Shown here: in pieces, positions 17,071 through 26,419 of the stretch
Layout: each line of letters starts with the position of its first letter
Position numbering within the stretch: position 1 is the first letter of the stretch
From: CAXBNB01 sp040151475
GTDB lineage: Bacteria; Bacteroidota; Bacteroidia; Cytophagales; Cyclobacteriaceae
DNA: 64,000 nucleotides
Assembly: GCF_040151475.1 (NCBI RefSeq)
Contig: NZ_JBDKWG010000115.1
Coordinates: 1-64,000, forward strand
Direction: 5' to 3'
The notes under the pieces: generated by a model
What the model was told of the DNA's origin: nothing
The model's database searches: none
Seen by the model: only the letters and a program-made list of their open reading frames with translations
Program-made: the position numbers and the translations under genes

Positions 17071-20000
17071 TTGAAGTACAGAGAATATAAAAAAGTGGAT
17101 TTTCCAGGCATTGCAGATGAAGTGCTTAATAGCTGGAAGGAGAAAGATATTTTTCGAAAATCTGTAGATGATAAAGAAGGTGCCGAATCTTTCGTGTTTT
17201 ATGAAGGGCCACCGTCTGCCAATGGTACTCCCGGCATCCACCACGTGATGGCTCGTGCGGTCAAAGATATATTTTGCAGATACAAAACCTTAAAAGGTTA
17301 TCAGGTAAAAAGAAAAGGTGGATGGGACACACACGGGCTGCCAGTTGAACTGCAGGTAGAAAAAGAATTAGGAATCACCAAAGAAGATATTGGCAAAAAA
17401 ATAACAGTAGCGGAATACAACACCAAATGCCGTGAAGCCGTGATGAAGTTCAAAGACCAGTGGGACGACCTCACTGAAAAAATGGGCTATTGGGTTGATC
17501 TCGACAATCCATATATCACTTTTGACAGGGATTATATGGAGAGTCTTTGGTTTCTACTTAAGAAATTTTATGACAAAGGTCTGCTATACAAAGGATATAC
17601 TATCCAGCCGTATTCACCAGCTGCCGGTACCGGATTAAGTTCACACGAACTCAATCAACCAGGTACTTATAAAGATGTAAAGGACACTTCCATTGTTGCT
17701 CAATTTAAAGTAATTGAAAACGAAAGGTCTAATTTTCTATTTGATGAAAATGGAGAACCTGTCTTTATACTGGCATGGACTACCACTCCCTGGACCTTGC
17801 CTTCCAATACAGCTTTGGCTGTTGGTAAAAAAATCAAATATGTAAAGGTTAAAACCTTTAATGCCTATACTTTCAAGCCCGTTTCTGTAGTCTTAGCCAA
17901 AGATCTGGTAACAAAGTATTTCAATGAAAAAGCTAAGGATCTTGAATTGAATGATTTCAAAGAAGGAGACAAATTAATCCCCTGGAAAATCATTTCTGAA
18001 TTTTCAGGAGAAGACTTGATTGAGGTGCAATTCGAGCAGTTGATGCCTTATGTTACCAACGATGAATTAATAGAAAAAGCATTTAAGGTGATTTCAGGAG
18101 ATTTCGTATCTACCGAAGACGGAACCGGAATCGTACACATAGCACCCACTTTTGGAGCAGATGACTTTAGAGTCGCTAAAATGGCTGGCGTTCCGGGGAT
18201 ATTGGTGAATGATGGAGAAGGCAATCAGATGCCTCTTGTGGACAAACAGGGCAGATTTGTAGCTGAGGTTAAGGATTTCGCAGGAAAGTTTGTAAAGGCC
18301 GAATACTACTCTGATCAAGAATTGGCAAATTCTGATTTTAGGGCGACCGATGTATTGATTGCTATCAAACTTAAAGAAGAAAATAAAGCCTTTAAAGTAG
18401 AAAAATACGAACACTCCTACCCACACTGCTGGAGAACGGATAAACCTGTACTCTACTATCCTCTGGATTCCTGGTTTATAAAAACCACAGCATACAAAGA
18501 TCGGCTAGTCGAATTAAACAATACGATCAATTGGAAACCAAAATCCACAGGTAGCGGTCGCTTTGGCAATTGGCTAGAAAATTTGGTGGATTGGAACCTG
18601 AGCCGATCGAGGTATTGGGGTACTCCATTGCCAATTTGGGTTTCTGAAGATAAAAAAGAACAAAAGTGTATTGGTTCTATAGCAGAGTTGAAAGAAGAAG
18701 TAGCCAAATCGGTGAAGGCTGGATTTATGGCCGAACAGATTTCAGACGATTTTGACTTGCATAGACCTTATGTGGATGATATTTATCTGGTGAGCGGCAG
18801 TGGTCAAAAAATGTTTCGTGAGCAGGATTTGATCGACGTTTGGTTCGATTCGGGAGCTATGCCCTATGCACAGTTTCATTTTATGGGAGATGATCCCAAA
18901 GCAAAGAATCAGGCTGAAGGCGGTCTCAAGGATGTATATCCTGCAGATTTTATTGCAGAGGGAGTAGATCAAACTCGTGGCTGGTTTTTTACACTACATG
19001 CCATTGCCGTGATGCTTTTTGATAGCGTGGCATTTAAAAATGTGATGGCCAACGGTTTGGTGCTGGACAAGGCTGGCAATAAGATGTCCAAAAGGCTAGG
19101 AAATGCTATTGATCCTTTTAAGACCATTGGTCAATATGGGCCGGATGCCACCAGGTGGTACATGATCGCCAATGCCAATCCATGGGACAATTTAAAATTT
19201 GACTCTGAAGGTGTAGCTGAAGTCCAAAGAAGATTTTTTGGCACTTTATACAATACTTATTCATTTTTCAGCCTTTATGCCAATCTGGATGGCTTCAAGT
19301 TTGAAGAAGCTGAAATTCCTCTTAAAAAAAGAACTGAAAGTGACCGTTGGATTATCAGCAAGTTGAATACCTTGATGTCCAATGTAGATGAAGCATTCAA
19401 CGAATATGAACCCACAAAAGCGGCCAGAGAAATACAGGAGTTTGTCATAGACGATTTGAGCAATTGGTATGTGCGACTCAATCGAAAGCGCTTTTGGAAA
19501 GGGGAATACAATGATGACAAAATTGCCGCATATCAAACCCTGTACACCTGTTTGGTAAAAGTAGCTCAGATAAGTGCTCCTATTGCGCCATTTTATATGG
19601 ACAGGTTATTTTTGGATTTGAATATGGTTTCTGGTCAGTTCGACGCAGAATCTGTTCACCTCACTGATTTTCCCTTAAAGGACGATAGCCTGGTGGATAA
19701 AGATTTAGAAATCAAAATGAATTTGGCACAAAGGGTTTCCTCACTGATCCATTCTCTCAGGAAAAAAGAGATGATCAAAGTGAGACAACCTTTGTCAAAA
19801 ATATTGATACCTGTATTAAATAAAGAAACACAGGATCACATTTCGGCTGTAGAAGAATTGATCCTTGGAGAAATAAATGTTAAAGCCATTGAATTCATTG
19901 ACGACACTTCTGGTATCCTTATTAAAAAAATCAAACCCAATTTCAAAAAGTTAGGTCGTGAACACGGATCTAAAATGAAAGAAATTTCTCAAGCAATAGC

Positions 20001-20445
20001 CAAGCTTGAGCAGGAAGATATTGTAACATTCGAAAAGAATAACAGCTTTGAATTGACTATCGCTGATTCAACAATTAATCTGACCCTGGAAGATGTGGAA
20101 ATCAGTTCGGAAGATATACCTGGATGGTTGGTAGCCAGCGAAGGAGGACTTACCGTAGCATTAGATGTAACTATTTCAGAAGCGTTGAGACAAGAAGGGA
20201 TTGCCAGAGATATGGTAAATAGGATTCAAAACCTCAGAAAAGATATGGGGCTGGATGTTCAGGATAAAATTTTAATTCATGTCGGAACAACTTCTGAAGA
20301 AGTAAAGGCATCTATGGAATCGAACAAGTCGTATATCTGTGAGGAAACTCAAGCCAGGGGGTTAAATATTTCTGAAGACCTTACTGACGGAAAACCTTTG
20401 GATATGGATGAATTGGATATCAAAGTAAAATTAGAAGTGGTATAG
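17071..20445 (+). CDS. ileS: Isoleucyl-tRNA synthetase, eukaryote-like type with GIHH motif
   Basis: A 1124-aa class I synthetase that charges tRNA-Ile. The Rossmann domain has the signature region PSANGTPGIHHV with G55-I56-H57-H58, where most enzymes have HxGH. The KMSKS loop is intact (AGNKMSKRLGN). The CP1 editing domain is present (TTTPWTLPSNTALAV and GTGIVHIAPTFGADD). The long C-terminal part and overall length place it in the eukaryote-like IleRS2 group. The swapped GxHH motif in IleRS2 is known to accompany extreme mupirocin resistance. The start is TTG at 17071. The lspA frame begins immediately after the stop codon. Confidence 0.97.
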   Translation: MKYREYKKVDFPGIADEVLNSWKEKDIFRKSVDDKEGAESFVFYEGPPSANGTPGIHHVMARAVKDIFCRYKTLKGYQVKRKGGWDTHGLPVELQVEKELGITKEDIGKKITVAEYNTKCREAVMKFKDQWDDLTEKMGYWVDLDNPYITFDRDYMESLWFLLKKFYDKGLLYKGYTIQPYSPAAGTGLSSHELNQPGTYKDVKDTSIVAQFKVIENERSNFLFDENGEPVFILAWTTTPWTLPSNTALAVGKKIKYVKVKTFNAYTFKPVSVVLAKDLVTKYFNEKAKDLELNDFKEGDKLIPWKIISEFSGEDLIEVQFEQLMPYVTNDELIEKAFKVISGDFVSTEDGTGIVHIAPTFGADDFRVAKMAGVPGILVNDGEGNQMPLVDKQGRFVAEVKDFAGKFVKAEYYSDQELANSDFRATDVLIAIKLKEENKAFKVEKYEHSYPHCWRTDKPVLYYPLDSWFIKTTAYKDRLVELNNTINWKPKSTGSGRFGNWLENLVDWNLSRSRYWGTPLPIWVSEDKKEQKCIGSIAELKEEVAKSVKAGFMAEQISDDFDLHRPYVDDIYLVSGSGQKMFREQDLIDVWFDSGAMPYAQFHFMGDDPKAKNQAEGGLKDVYPADFIAEGVDQTRGWFFTLHAIAVMLFDSVAFKNVMANGLVLDKAGNKMSKRLGNAIDPFKTIGQYGPDATRWYMIANANPWDNLKFDSEGVAEVQRRFFGTLYNTYSFFSLYANLDGFKFEEAEIPLKKRTESDRWIISKLNTLMSNVDEAFNEYEPTKAAREIQEFVIDDLSNWYVRLNRKRFWKGEYNDDKIAAYQTLYTCLVKVAQISAPIAPFYMDRLFLDLNMVSGQFDAESVHLTDFPLKDDSLVDKDLEIKMNLAQRVSSLIHSLRKKEMIKVRQPLSKILIPVLNKETQDHISAVEELILGEINVKAIEFIDDTSGILIKKIKPNFKKLGREHGSKMKEISQAIAKLEQEDIVTFEKNNSFELTIADSTINLTLEDVEISSEDIPGWLVASEGGLTVALDVTISEALRQEGIARDMVNRIQNLRKDMGLDVQDKILIHVGTTSEEVKASMESNKSYICEETQARGLNISEDLTDGKPLDMDELDIKVKLEVV

Positions 20446-21120
20446 TTGAAGGTAAAACTTTCTTTCAACTACTTTGTGGGCATAAAAGATAATAAAGTGA
20501 CAAAATATCAGAAGTATTTTTTAATAAGCATTGCAGTAATCGTTCTGGATCAGGTAGTGAAAATGTTGGTACATTTCAATATGGATATGGGTGTACAGGG
20601 ACAAATTCAGTTAATTGGGGAATTTTTCAAACTACATTACCTTACCAATCCCGGTATGGCTTTTGGAATGAAGCTAGGCACTGTATATGGCAAACTAATC
20701 TTAACAATATTTAGGCTATTTGCCATGGTAGGCATAGGGTATTATTTGTATATGCTGATCAAAAAAAATGTTCACCCCGGTTTGCTACTCTGTGTAGCAC
20801 TGATTTTGGGAGGAGCCGTTGGCAATGTAATAGATAGTACTTTTTATGGTGTGTTACTTGACAATGCTCCTTATGATGCCCCACTTCCATGGTTTTATGG
20901 TCAGGTAATTGACATGTTTTATATTGACATTTGGGAAGGAAAGCTACCTGATTGGATTCCGATTTTGGGTGGCAACTATATGTCCTTATGGCCGGTTTTT
21001 AATGTTGCAGATTCATCCATTTTTATAGGTGTATTTACCATTCTTATTTTTCAGAAGAAATTTTTCAAACATTCGGACGAACCTGAAACAACAATAGAAC
21101 AGGAAACAATTAAGGCTTAA
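20446..21120 (+). CDS. lspA: Lipoprotein signal peptidase (signal peptidase II)
   Basis: An inner-membrane aspartic protease that cleaves prolipoprotein signal peptides. The catalytic Asp residues are visible as D130 in GNVIDS and D189 in FNVADSS. DQVVK near residue 35 and NPGMAFG near 68 are conserved. The frame as given begins with TTG directly after the ileS stop and gives 224 aa. A GTG at 20497 would give about 207 aa and begin just before the first transmembrane helix, so it is an equally good start. An acidic C-terminal tail follows the last helix. Confidence 0.93.
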   Translation: MKVKLSFNYFVGIKDNKVTKYQKYFLISIAVIVLDQVVKMLVHFNMDMGVQGQIQLIGEFFKLHYLTNPGMAFGMKLGTVYGKLILTIFRLFAMVGIGYYLYMLIKKNVHPGLLLCVALILGGAVGNVIDSTFYGVLLDNAPYDAPLPWFYGQVIDMFYIDIWEGKLPDWIPILGGNYMSLWPVFNVADSSIFIGVFTILIFQKKFFKHSDEPETTIEQETIKA

Positions 21121-21126
21121 ACTCAA

Positions 21127-21930
21127 GTGAAAGTTACCGGACTCACTATATATCCTATTAAGTCCTCCACGGGTTTTTATGCGAATCAGTTTGACCTGAC
21201 CAAATCAGGTTTACATTTTGACAGAAATTGGACTCTAATAGATCAGGAAGGTAAAGTAATAACCGGCAGACAAAATGCTCAAATGCTCGCATTTCATTCT
21301 GAAGTTTTTTCTGATCATCTGGTCGTATCTCACAGCGGAACAGAATCTATTAAAATTCCATTTGATTCTCACAAAGGCTCATCCATAGACGTAAAAATCT
21401 TTAGCAGCATAGGGTATGGGTTAGAAGTATCTGAAGACCTGAACAGTTGGTTTTCTCAAAAACTTGGTCAGTATTGCAGGTTGGTTGTTTTTGATCCTGA
21501 TAAAAATCGGTACATTCAGGAAAAACATGGAGGATTTGCTGGTGAAGTAGTAAAGTTTGCCGACATGAATCCAATTCTTTTGATTTCTGAAGCATCACTG
21601 AATGATTTGAATACCAAGCTCGATTTCCCTGTATCTATGAGGAATTTCAGACCTAACATAGTGATTGAAGGGTGTGCAGCTTTTGAAGAAGATATCTGGA
21701 AAAAAATCAGGATAGGTGAATGTGAATTTAGAATTGCTCAACAATGTGAAAGATGTGTATTCACCACAATCAACCCTGATACATTGGAAAAAAACAAAAC
21801 AGGGGAGCCACTTAAAACCCTGGCTAAATACCGTAAAACTTCAAGTGGTGGAGTGGCTTTTGGTGTCCACATGATCCCTGAGAAATTGGGAACAGTTAAA
21901 ATGAATGATAAGATAGAAGTGCTAAACTAG
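21127..21930 (+). CDS. MOSC domain protein (YcbX-like)
   Basis: A 267-aa protein with an N-terminal MOSC beta-barrel domain (VTGLTIYPIKSSTGF... GLHFDRNWTLIDQEGKVITGRQ) and a C-terminal MOSC domain. The MOSC domain contains the conserved Cys in QQCERCVFTTINPDT near residue 215, the expected molybdenum-cofactor ligand. It lacks the C-terminal 2Fe-2S ferredoxin domain of E. coli YcbX. The family reduces N-hydroxylated compounds or carries the Mo cofactor. The start is GTG, 6 bp after the lspA stop. Confidence 0.88.
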   Translation: MKVTGLTIYPIKSSTGFYANQFDLTKSGLHFDRNWTLIDQEGKVITGRQNAQMLAFHSEVFSDHLVVSHSGTESIKIPFDSHKGSSIDVKIFSSIGYGLEVSEDLNSWFSQKLGQYCRLVVFDPDKNRYIQEKHGGFAGEVVKFADMNPILLISEASLNDLNTKLDFPVSMRNFRPNIVIEGCAAFEEDIWKKIRIGECEFRIAQQCERCVFTTINPDTLEKNKTGEPLKTLAKYRKTSSGGVAFGVHMIPEKLGTVKMNDKIEVLN

Positions 21931-21944
21931 CAGCTAATCAGATT

Positions 21945-23213
21945 TTAGTGCATCAAAACCTGCATTCTGTGAGCATCCAGATTTAATAGGATAAACAATA
22001 GAATGGTAAAAGACCAAAGAGAAGAACCTCCATAGCTAAAGAATGGAAGAGGAATACCTATTACGGGAAAAAGCCCGATAGTCATAGCAATATTCACCAT
22101 GAAATGAAAGAACAACACCGACAATACACCATATCCATATACCCGTGCAAACCGGGACTTTTGACGCTCTGCAATAAAGGAAATCCGAATAAGTAAAATA
22201 GTAAACAACCCAATCAATATCAGGCTTCCTACCCAGCCTTGCTCTTCTCCGAGTGTACAAAAAATAAAATCTGTACTCTGTTCAGGAACAAAGTCAAATT
22301 TGGTCTGAGTTCCATTTAAAAAACCTTTACCAAATACTCCGCCTGATCCTATTGCAATTTTAGATTGGGTCACATTCCAACCTACCCCCAGAGGATCAGC
22401 ATCCGGATTGAACAATGACACTACTCTGTTTCGTTGATGGGGTTTTAGCACATCTGTCATGATAAAATCCACACTCTTGACCATACCAACTACAAACACC
22501 ATAACTCCAATCACCAACAGTATCCTTTTATAATTTTTTATAGAAAGACCTATGATAATCAATCCGATCGTTCCGGTTACAATATAAATTATGGATTGAT
22601 CAACCAATAGAGAAACGATAAAAAGGACAACAACACCTAGTCCAGCCACGAATAACATGGGAGAAAGCCCCTCACGGAAATAAACGATGGCGAATGCCCC
22701 AAAAACCATAGCAGACCCCAAATCTCCCTGCAACATGATCAAAGCAATTGGCAAACCTATTAAACCACCCGCTATAAGTTGGTTTTTTGTGTTGTCCAGT
22801 TTGATATTTACCGTTCCCAGAAATTTAGCAATTGCCAGAGCGGTAGCAAACTTTGTAAACTCCGATGGTTGCAATCGAAATCCCCCAATCTGAAACCAGG
22901 ATTTTGACCCGGCCACTATTGTCCCGGTACTCAAAACTGCAATCAACAGGAGAATAACCAAGCCATAAAATATGTACCCAAAAGAATCATAAAACTTGAA
23001 GTCAAGCATCATTACTCCCAAAATCAAGAGAAATGACGTGCCTATCCATATTAATTGTTTTCCTGAATTGGTAGATAAAGAAAAAATAGAAACAGCCTGT
23101 TCTTCATCATACACAGCCGCATAAATATTGAACCAACCCCAAAATACGAGTATCAGGTATAACAATACTGTTATCCAATCTATCCTGTCCGCTATGCTAC
23201 CCCGGCTAATCAA
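21945..23213 (-). CDS. rodA: Rod-shape SEDS glycosyltransferase RodA
   Basis: About 422 aa, a polytopic SEDS peptidoglycan polymerase. Conserved features include FRLQPSEFTKFATALAIAKFL, the large loop with HQRNRVVSLFNPDADPLGVGWNVTQSKIAIGSGG, and GIPLPFFSYGGSS near the C-terminus. An open frame continues upstream to 23327 inside mrdA, but that part is not RodA-like. I place the start at the TTG that overlaps the mrdA stop (TTGA), giving MISRGSIADRIDWIT. It is the last gene of the rod-shape operon. Confidence 0.93.
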   Translation of the reverse strand: MISRGSIADRIDWITVLLYLILVFWGWFNIYAAVYDEEQAVSIFSLSTNSGKQLIWIGTSFLLILGVMMLDFKFYDSFGYIFYGLVILLLIAVLSTGTIVAGSKSWFQIGGFRLQPSEFTKFATALAIAKFLGTVNIKLDNTKNQLIAGGLIGLPIALIMLQGDLGSAMVFGAFAIVYFREGLSPMLFVAGLGVVVLFIVSLLVDQSIIYIVTGTIGLIIIGLSIKNYKRILLVIGVMVFVVGMVKSVDFIMTDVLKPHQRNRVVSLFNPDADPLGVGWNVTQSKIAIGSGGVFGKGFLNGTQTKFDFVPEQSTDFIFCTLGEEQGWVGSLILIGLFTILLIRISFIAERQKSRFARVYGYGVLSVLFFHFMVNIAMTIGLFPVIGIPLPFFSYGGSSLWSFTILLFILLNLDAHRMQVLMH

Positions 23214-25021
23214 TACAAAAAGTCTCCTTTCAGTACAAATTCCTCCCACCATGGGCGAGTGATGTGTCCACGAATTTGCTTTTCTATTAACAAACCAGCA
23301 ATAGTGGCCGCTGCACGGCCTCCCCAACCAGCATTTTCAACAAACACTGATATGGCAATCTGAGGGTTCTCTTTTGGTGCAAATGCCATGAAAACAGAAT
23401 GATCCTCTCCATGAGGATTTTGTGCTGTTCCGGTTTTTCCACAAATAGAAATATCAGGTATCTTAGCTCTGGTAGCTGTAGAATTGACCACTTCTTCCAT
23501 TCCATTGATGATTACAGGAAAATGCTCAGGGGAAATACCAACTCCCTTACGCTCTTTATATTTTGGATCCAGATAATTGGTAGATCCTATTCCTTTAGCA
23601 ATATGAGGAATATAATAATACCCTCTGTTGGCCATAATTGCAGCCAGGTTAGCCATTTGGATTGGGTTCATTAATATTTCACCCTGACCAATACCTAGGG
23701 AATAGATATTTGAAAATTTCCATGTCCCTCTCCCTTTGTATATCTGATCATACATCTCGGGTCCAGGAATAGAACCAGCTCCTTCATTCGGCAGGTCAAT
23801 GCCTAACGGGCTTCCCAATCCAAACTGAGAAACCATATCTCTCCACCTACTCAGTCCAATTGGGGCTTGTCTAAATTGACTTTTGGCATCACTGGCAGCA
23901 TCCCGGTTAATTATTCTTTTAAACACTTTAACAAAAAAGTTGTTTGAAGAATATTTTACGGCTTTTTGCACGTCAAGATATCCAGTAGGGGCGTGATCAG
24001 CAATTAGGCTATTATCACAATAAATTTCTTCCTCCGAACCCAAAACCCCTTCCTCAAGAGCGACCAATCCCTGAATTATCTTAAAAATTGATCCCGGAGG
24101 ATACATCGCCATCAGTGGACGATTGAATAGTGGCACTAAACTATCATTGGCAATTCGGGAGAAGTTTTCGCCAAAATTTTTACCTGCAAATAAGTTGGGG
24201 TCATAACTGGGGCTAGAAACAAAAGCCAAAATTTCACCTGTAGAAGGCTCAATGGCTACCACACTACCGATTTTTCCCTTCATAAGCTTTTCGGCATAGC
24301 GCTGTAAGTCAATGTCAATAGACAGGGTGATATTTTCTCCCGGAATTGCCAATGTATCGAGGCTTCCATCTTTGAAAGCTCCCTTTTCAATTCCCCTTAC
24401 ATTTACCATTTTAAATTTGACTCCCCTACGACCTCTCAACTGCTTCTCATAAGAAGATTCTATCCCGGTAATACCGATATAATCTCCTGATCGGTAATAA
24501 TTGCTGGTATCTCGTTTGAGTTGACCAGAGCTGATTTCACCAATATATCCAAATACATTTGCCAGTCCATTATGAGAATATTTCCTCACTGTTCTTGCTT
24601 TTGGATAAAACCCTTGAAAATCAATCAACTGGTCTTGAACTTTGGCAAAATCCTCATTTTGGATTTGCTTGATAAATTGTGAAGGTTTAATGTATGAATA
24701 GCGTTTGGCCTTTAGCATTTTTTCTTCAAATTCGGCTTTATCCAAATTAAAAGCCAAGCAAAAAGAAGTAGTATCTAGGTTTTGTACTTCTTTAGGCACT
24801 ACCATCAAGTCATAGCTTGGATCGTTGTACACCAGCAGTTCCTTGTTCCTATCGAATATGAGTCCCCGGTATGGATACTCTATTATTTCCTGTACAATAT
24901 TGCTTTCAGCAGCCAATGTATAACTGTCATCTAGTACCTGAATAAAGAAAAGTTTGGACACAAAAACGACAGCTACTATTAGTATCAGGCTTCTAATAAT
25001 ATATTTTCTGCTGTCATTCAT
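23210..25021 (-). CDS. mrdA: Penicillin-binding protein 2
   Basis: A 603-aa class B PBP, the transpeptidase partner of RodA in side-wall synthesis. There is an N-terminal membrane anchor (about 7-27), a PBP dimerisation/pedestal region, and a transpeptidase domain with SxxK as PPGSIFKI near residue 310. SSN (KYSSNNFFV) and KTGTAQ near residue 530 complete the active site. The stop codon overlaps the rodA start. It follows mreD after 51 bp. Confidence 0.96.
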   Translation of the reverse strand: MNDSRKYIIRSLILIVAVVFVSKLFFIQVLDDSYTLAAESNIVQEIIEYPYRGLIFDRNKELLVYNDPSYDLMVVPKEVQNLDTTSFCLAFNLDKAEFEEKMLKAKRYSYIKPSQFIKQIQNEDFAKVQDQLIDFQGFYPKARTVRKYSHNGLANVFGYIGEISSGQLKRDTSNYYRSGDYIGITGIESSYEKQLRGRRGVKFKMVNVRGIEKGAFKDGSLDTLAIPGENITLSIDIDLQRYAEKLMKGKIGSVVAIEPSTGEILAFVSSPSYDPNLFAGKNFGENFSRIANDSLVPLFNRPLMAMYPPGSIFKIIQGLVALEEGVLGSEEEIYCDNSLIADHAPTGYLDVQKAVKYSSNNFFVKVFKRIINRDAASDAKSQFRQAPIGLSRWRDMVSQFGLGSPLGIDLPNEGAGSIPGPEMYDQIYKGRGTWKFSNIYSLGIGQGEILMNPIQMANLAAIMANRGYYYIPHIAKGIGSTNYLDPKYKERKGVGISPEHFPVIINGMEEVVNSTATRAKIPDISICGKTGTAQNPHGEDHSVFMAFAPKENPQIAISVFVENAGWGGRAAATIAGLLIEKQIRGHITRPWWEEFVLKGDFLY

Positions 25022-25072
25022 TCTTTAATTTCTTTTTGTTCTTTATTGTTGTCATTCAAAGTTTTTGTAAAA

Positions 25073-25588
25073 TCATTTTTCTTTATTTATAAATAAATAG
25101 TGGATGATTAATACCACAATCAGGGTAAACAGTGAACTATAAAATCCCTTAGCCAGAGTAGTCCAAAAGTTAGTAAAACTGTAAGCTTCGACAAAAAATA
25201 ATAAAATGCAGTGAATTAATATCAATGGGTACGTAAAGGTTAAAAACCATTGAAACCCCTGAGTTCTGATGTTAATTCTGTCGGCAGCTCCATAACCCGA
25301 ACCGGGACTCAGTATATTTAGCCAAAAGGGCCTGACAAACATTAAGAATGTTGCTGCTGATGCATGCACTCCTTGTGTATTGTAAAAGGTATCGATCAAT
25401 AGCCCTACTACAAATCCAAAAAATATTTGCATCAAAGGGTTGGTGTCGATAGGTAATAGGAAGAATATAAGTACATAAAAGAAGCAAAAAGCTGAACCAA
25501 AGAGTATCAGGTCTTTGAAAATAAATACCTGTGCCAATATGATAATCAACGACAATACGAAAAAACCAGCTGTACCGTACTTATTCAT
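25073..25588 (-). CDS. mreD: Rod-shape protein MreD
   Basis: A 171-aa integral membrane protein with about five helices. A GLLIDTFYNTQGVHASAATFLMFVRP segment near 62-88 is typical of Bacteroidota MreD. It overlaps the 3' end of mreC by 8 bp and belongs to the elongasome operon. Confidence 0.9.
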   Translation of the reverse strand: MNKYGTAGFFVLSLIIILAQVFIFKDLILFGSAFCFFYVLIFFLLPIDTNPLMQIFFGFVVGLLIDTFYNTQGVHASAATFLMFVRPFWLNILSPGSGYGAADRINIRTQGFQWFLTFTYPLILIHCILLFFVEAYSFTNFWTTLAKGFYSSLFTLIVVLIIHYLFINKEK

Positions 25589-26414
25589 ATCTAAATACTT
25601 GAGTATTTTCCAAAGAATCTTTTTGTTCTTTCAATTTAAAATCTACCAAATAGACATAAGATAAACGATAAAAATCTGTTGCCAGTTTGGCCTTGGCTTC
25701 ATAAAAAGTAGCATCTTCAGCTATCGAAATCTGATCCAGAATACCAATCATTGTGTTTGGTGGAAACAAAGTATTGTAACCAGATGTAACGATCGTATCT
25801 CCCTGATATAAGGAAAGATGTCTCGGTAAATATTCTATATTTACATGCAACGGATCTTTACCCTCCCAAGATGTGGTACACAATGAACCAGAGGATTTAT
25901 GAAGCGATGAGACCAATATTGATCCATTTAATATAGAAGCTACAGATGCAAAATGATCCGAAACCGCAACAACCTGCCCAACTGCTCCGGCAGAACCTAT
26001 CACTCCCATACCTTTATACACTCCATCTTTGCTTCCTTTATTCACCGTTATGTGATTATTGTGGAGAAAAACTGAATTGTTAATTACCTTGGAAGCAATA
26101 AATTTCCAGACTGAAGAGTCTTTGCTTAATAATGTATCCGGTTTTTGTGAAATAGTATCCGGCAATGCCAATAGCATTTTTTTTAGCCTTGCATTTTCCT
26201 TTGCCAATAACCTATTCTGATCAGGAAGGTCGAAAAAACCGAAAGTAGCTTTTGAAGCTTCGCTTATTGTGGCAGAAAGTGCATTTGCAGAATTAAAGTA
26301 CTTTGCCCCTTGGTAATTATTGTTCTGCACTATTAACCAAAAACTAAGAATCTCCAGCAGTAAAAACAAAAGAAATGACCGGTATTGATAAAGAAACTGG
26401 AGAAGTCGACGCAT
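25581..26414 (-). CDS. mreC: Rod-shape protein MreC
   Basis: A 277-aa protein with a single N-terminal membrane anchor (about 12-30). A coiled-coil (DQNRLLAKENARLKKML near 64-80) follows, then the periplasmic beta domain with NKGSKDGVYKGMGVIGSAGAVGQVV and DTIVTSGYNTLFPPNTMIG. It organises the elongasome between MreB in the cytoplasm and PBP2 in the periplasm. It lies 5 bp after mreB. Confidence 0.94.
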   Translation of the reverse strand: MRRLLQFLYQYRSFLLFLLLEILSFWLIVQNNNYQGAKYFNSANALSATISEASKATFGFFDLPDQNRLLAKENARLKKMLLALPDTISQKPDTLLSKDSSVWKFIASKVINNSVFLHNNHITVNKGSKDGVYKGMGVIGSAGAVGQVVAVSDHFASVASILNGSILVSSLHKSSGSLCTTSWEGKDPLHVNIEYLPRHLSLYQGDTIVTSGYNTLFPPNTMIGILDQISIAEDATFYEAKAKLATDFYRLSYVYLVDFKLKEQKDSLENTQVFRYE

Positions 26415-26419
26415 TTATA

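Noticed and set aside
21945..23327. Longer RodA frame extending into mrdA
   Set aside because: The extra N-terminal 38 residues lie inside the mrdA coding region in another frame and are not RodA-like. The TTG overlapping the mrdA stop is a better start.
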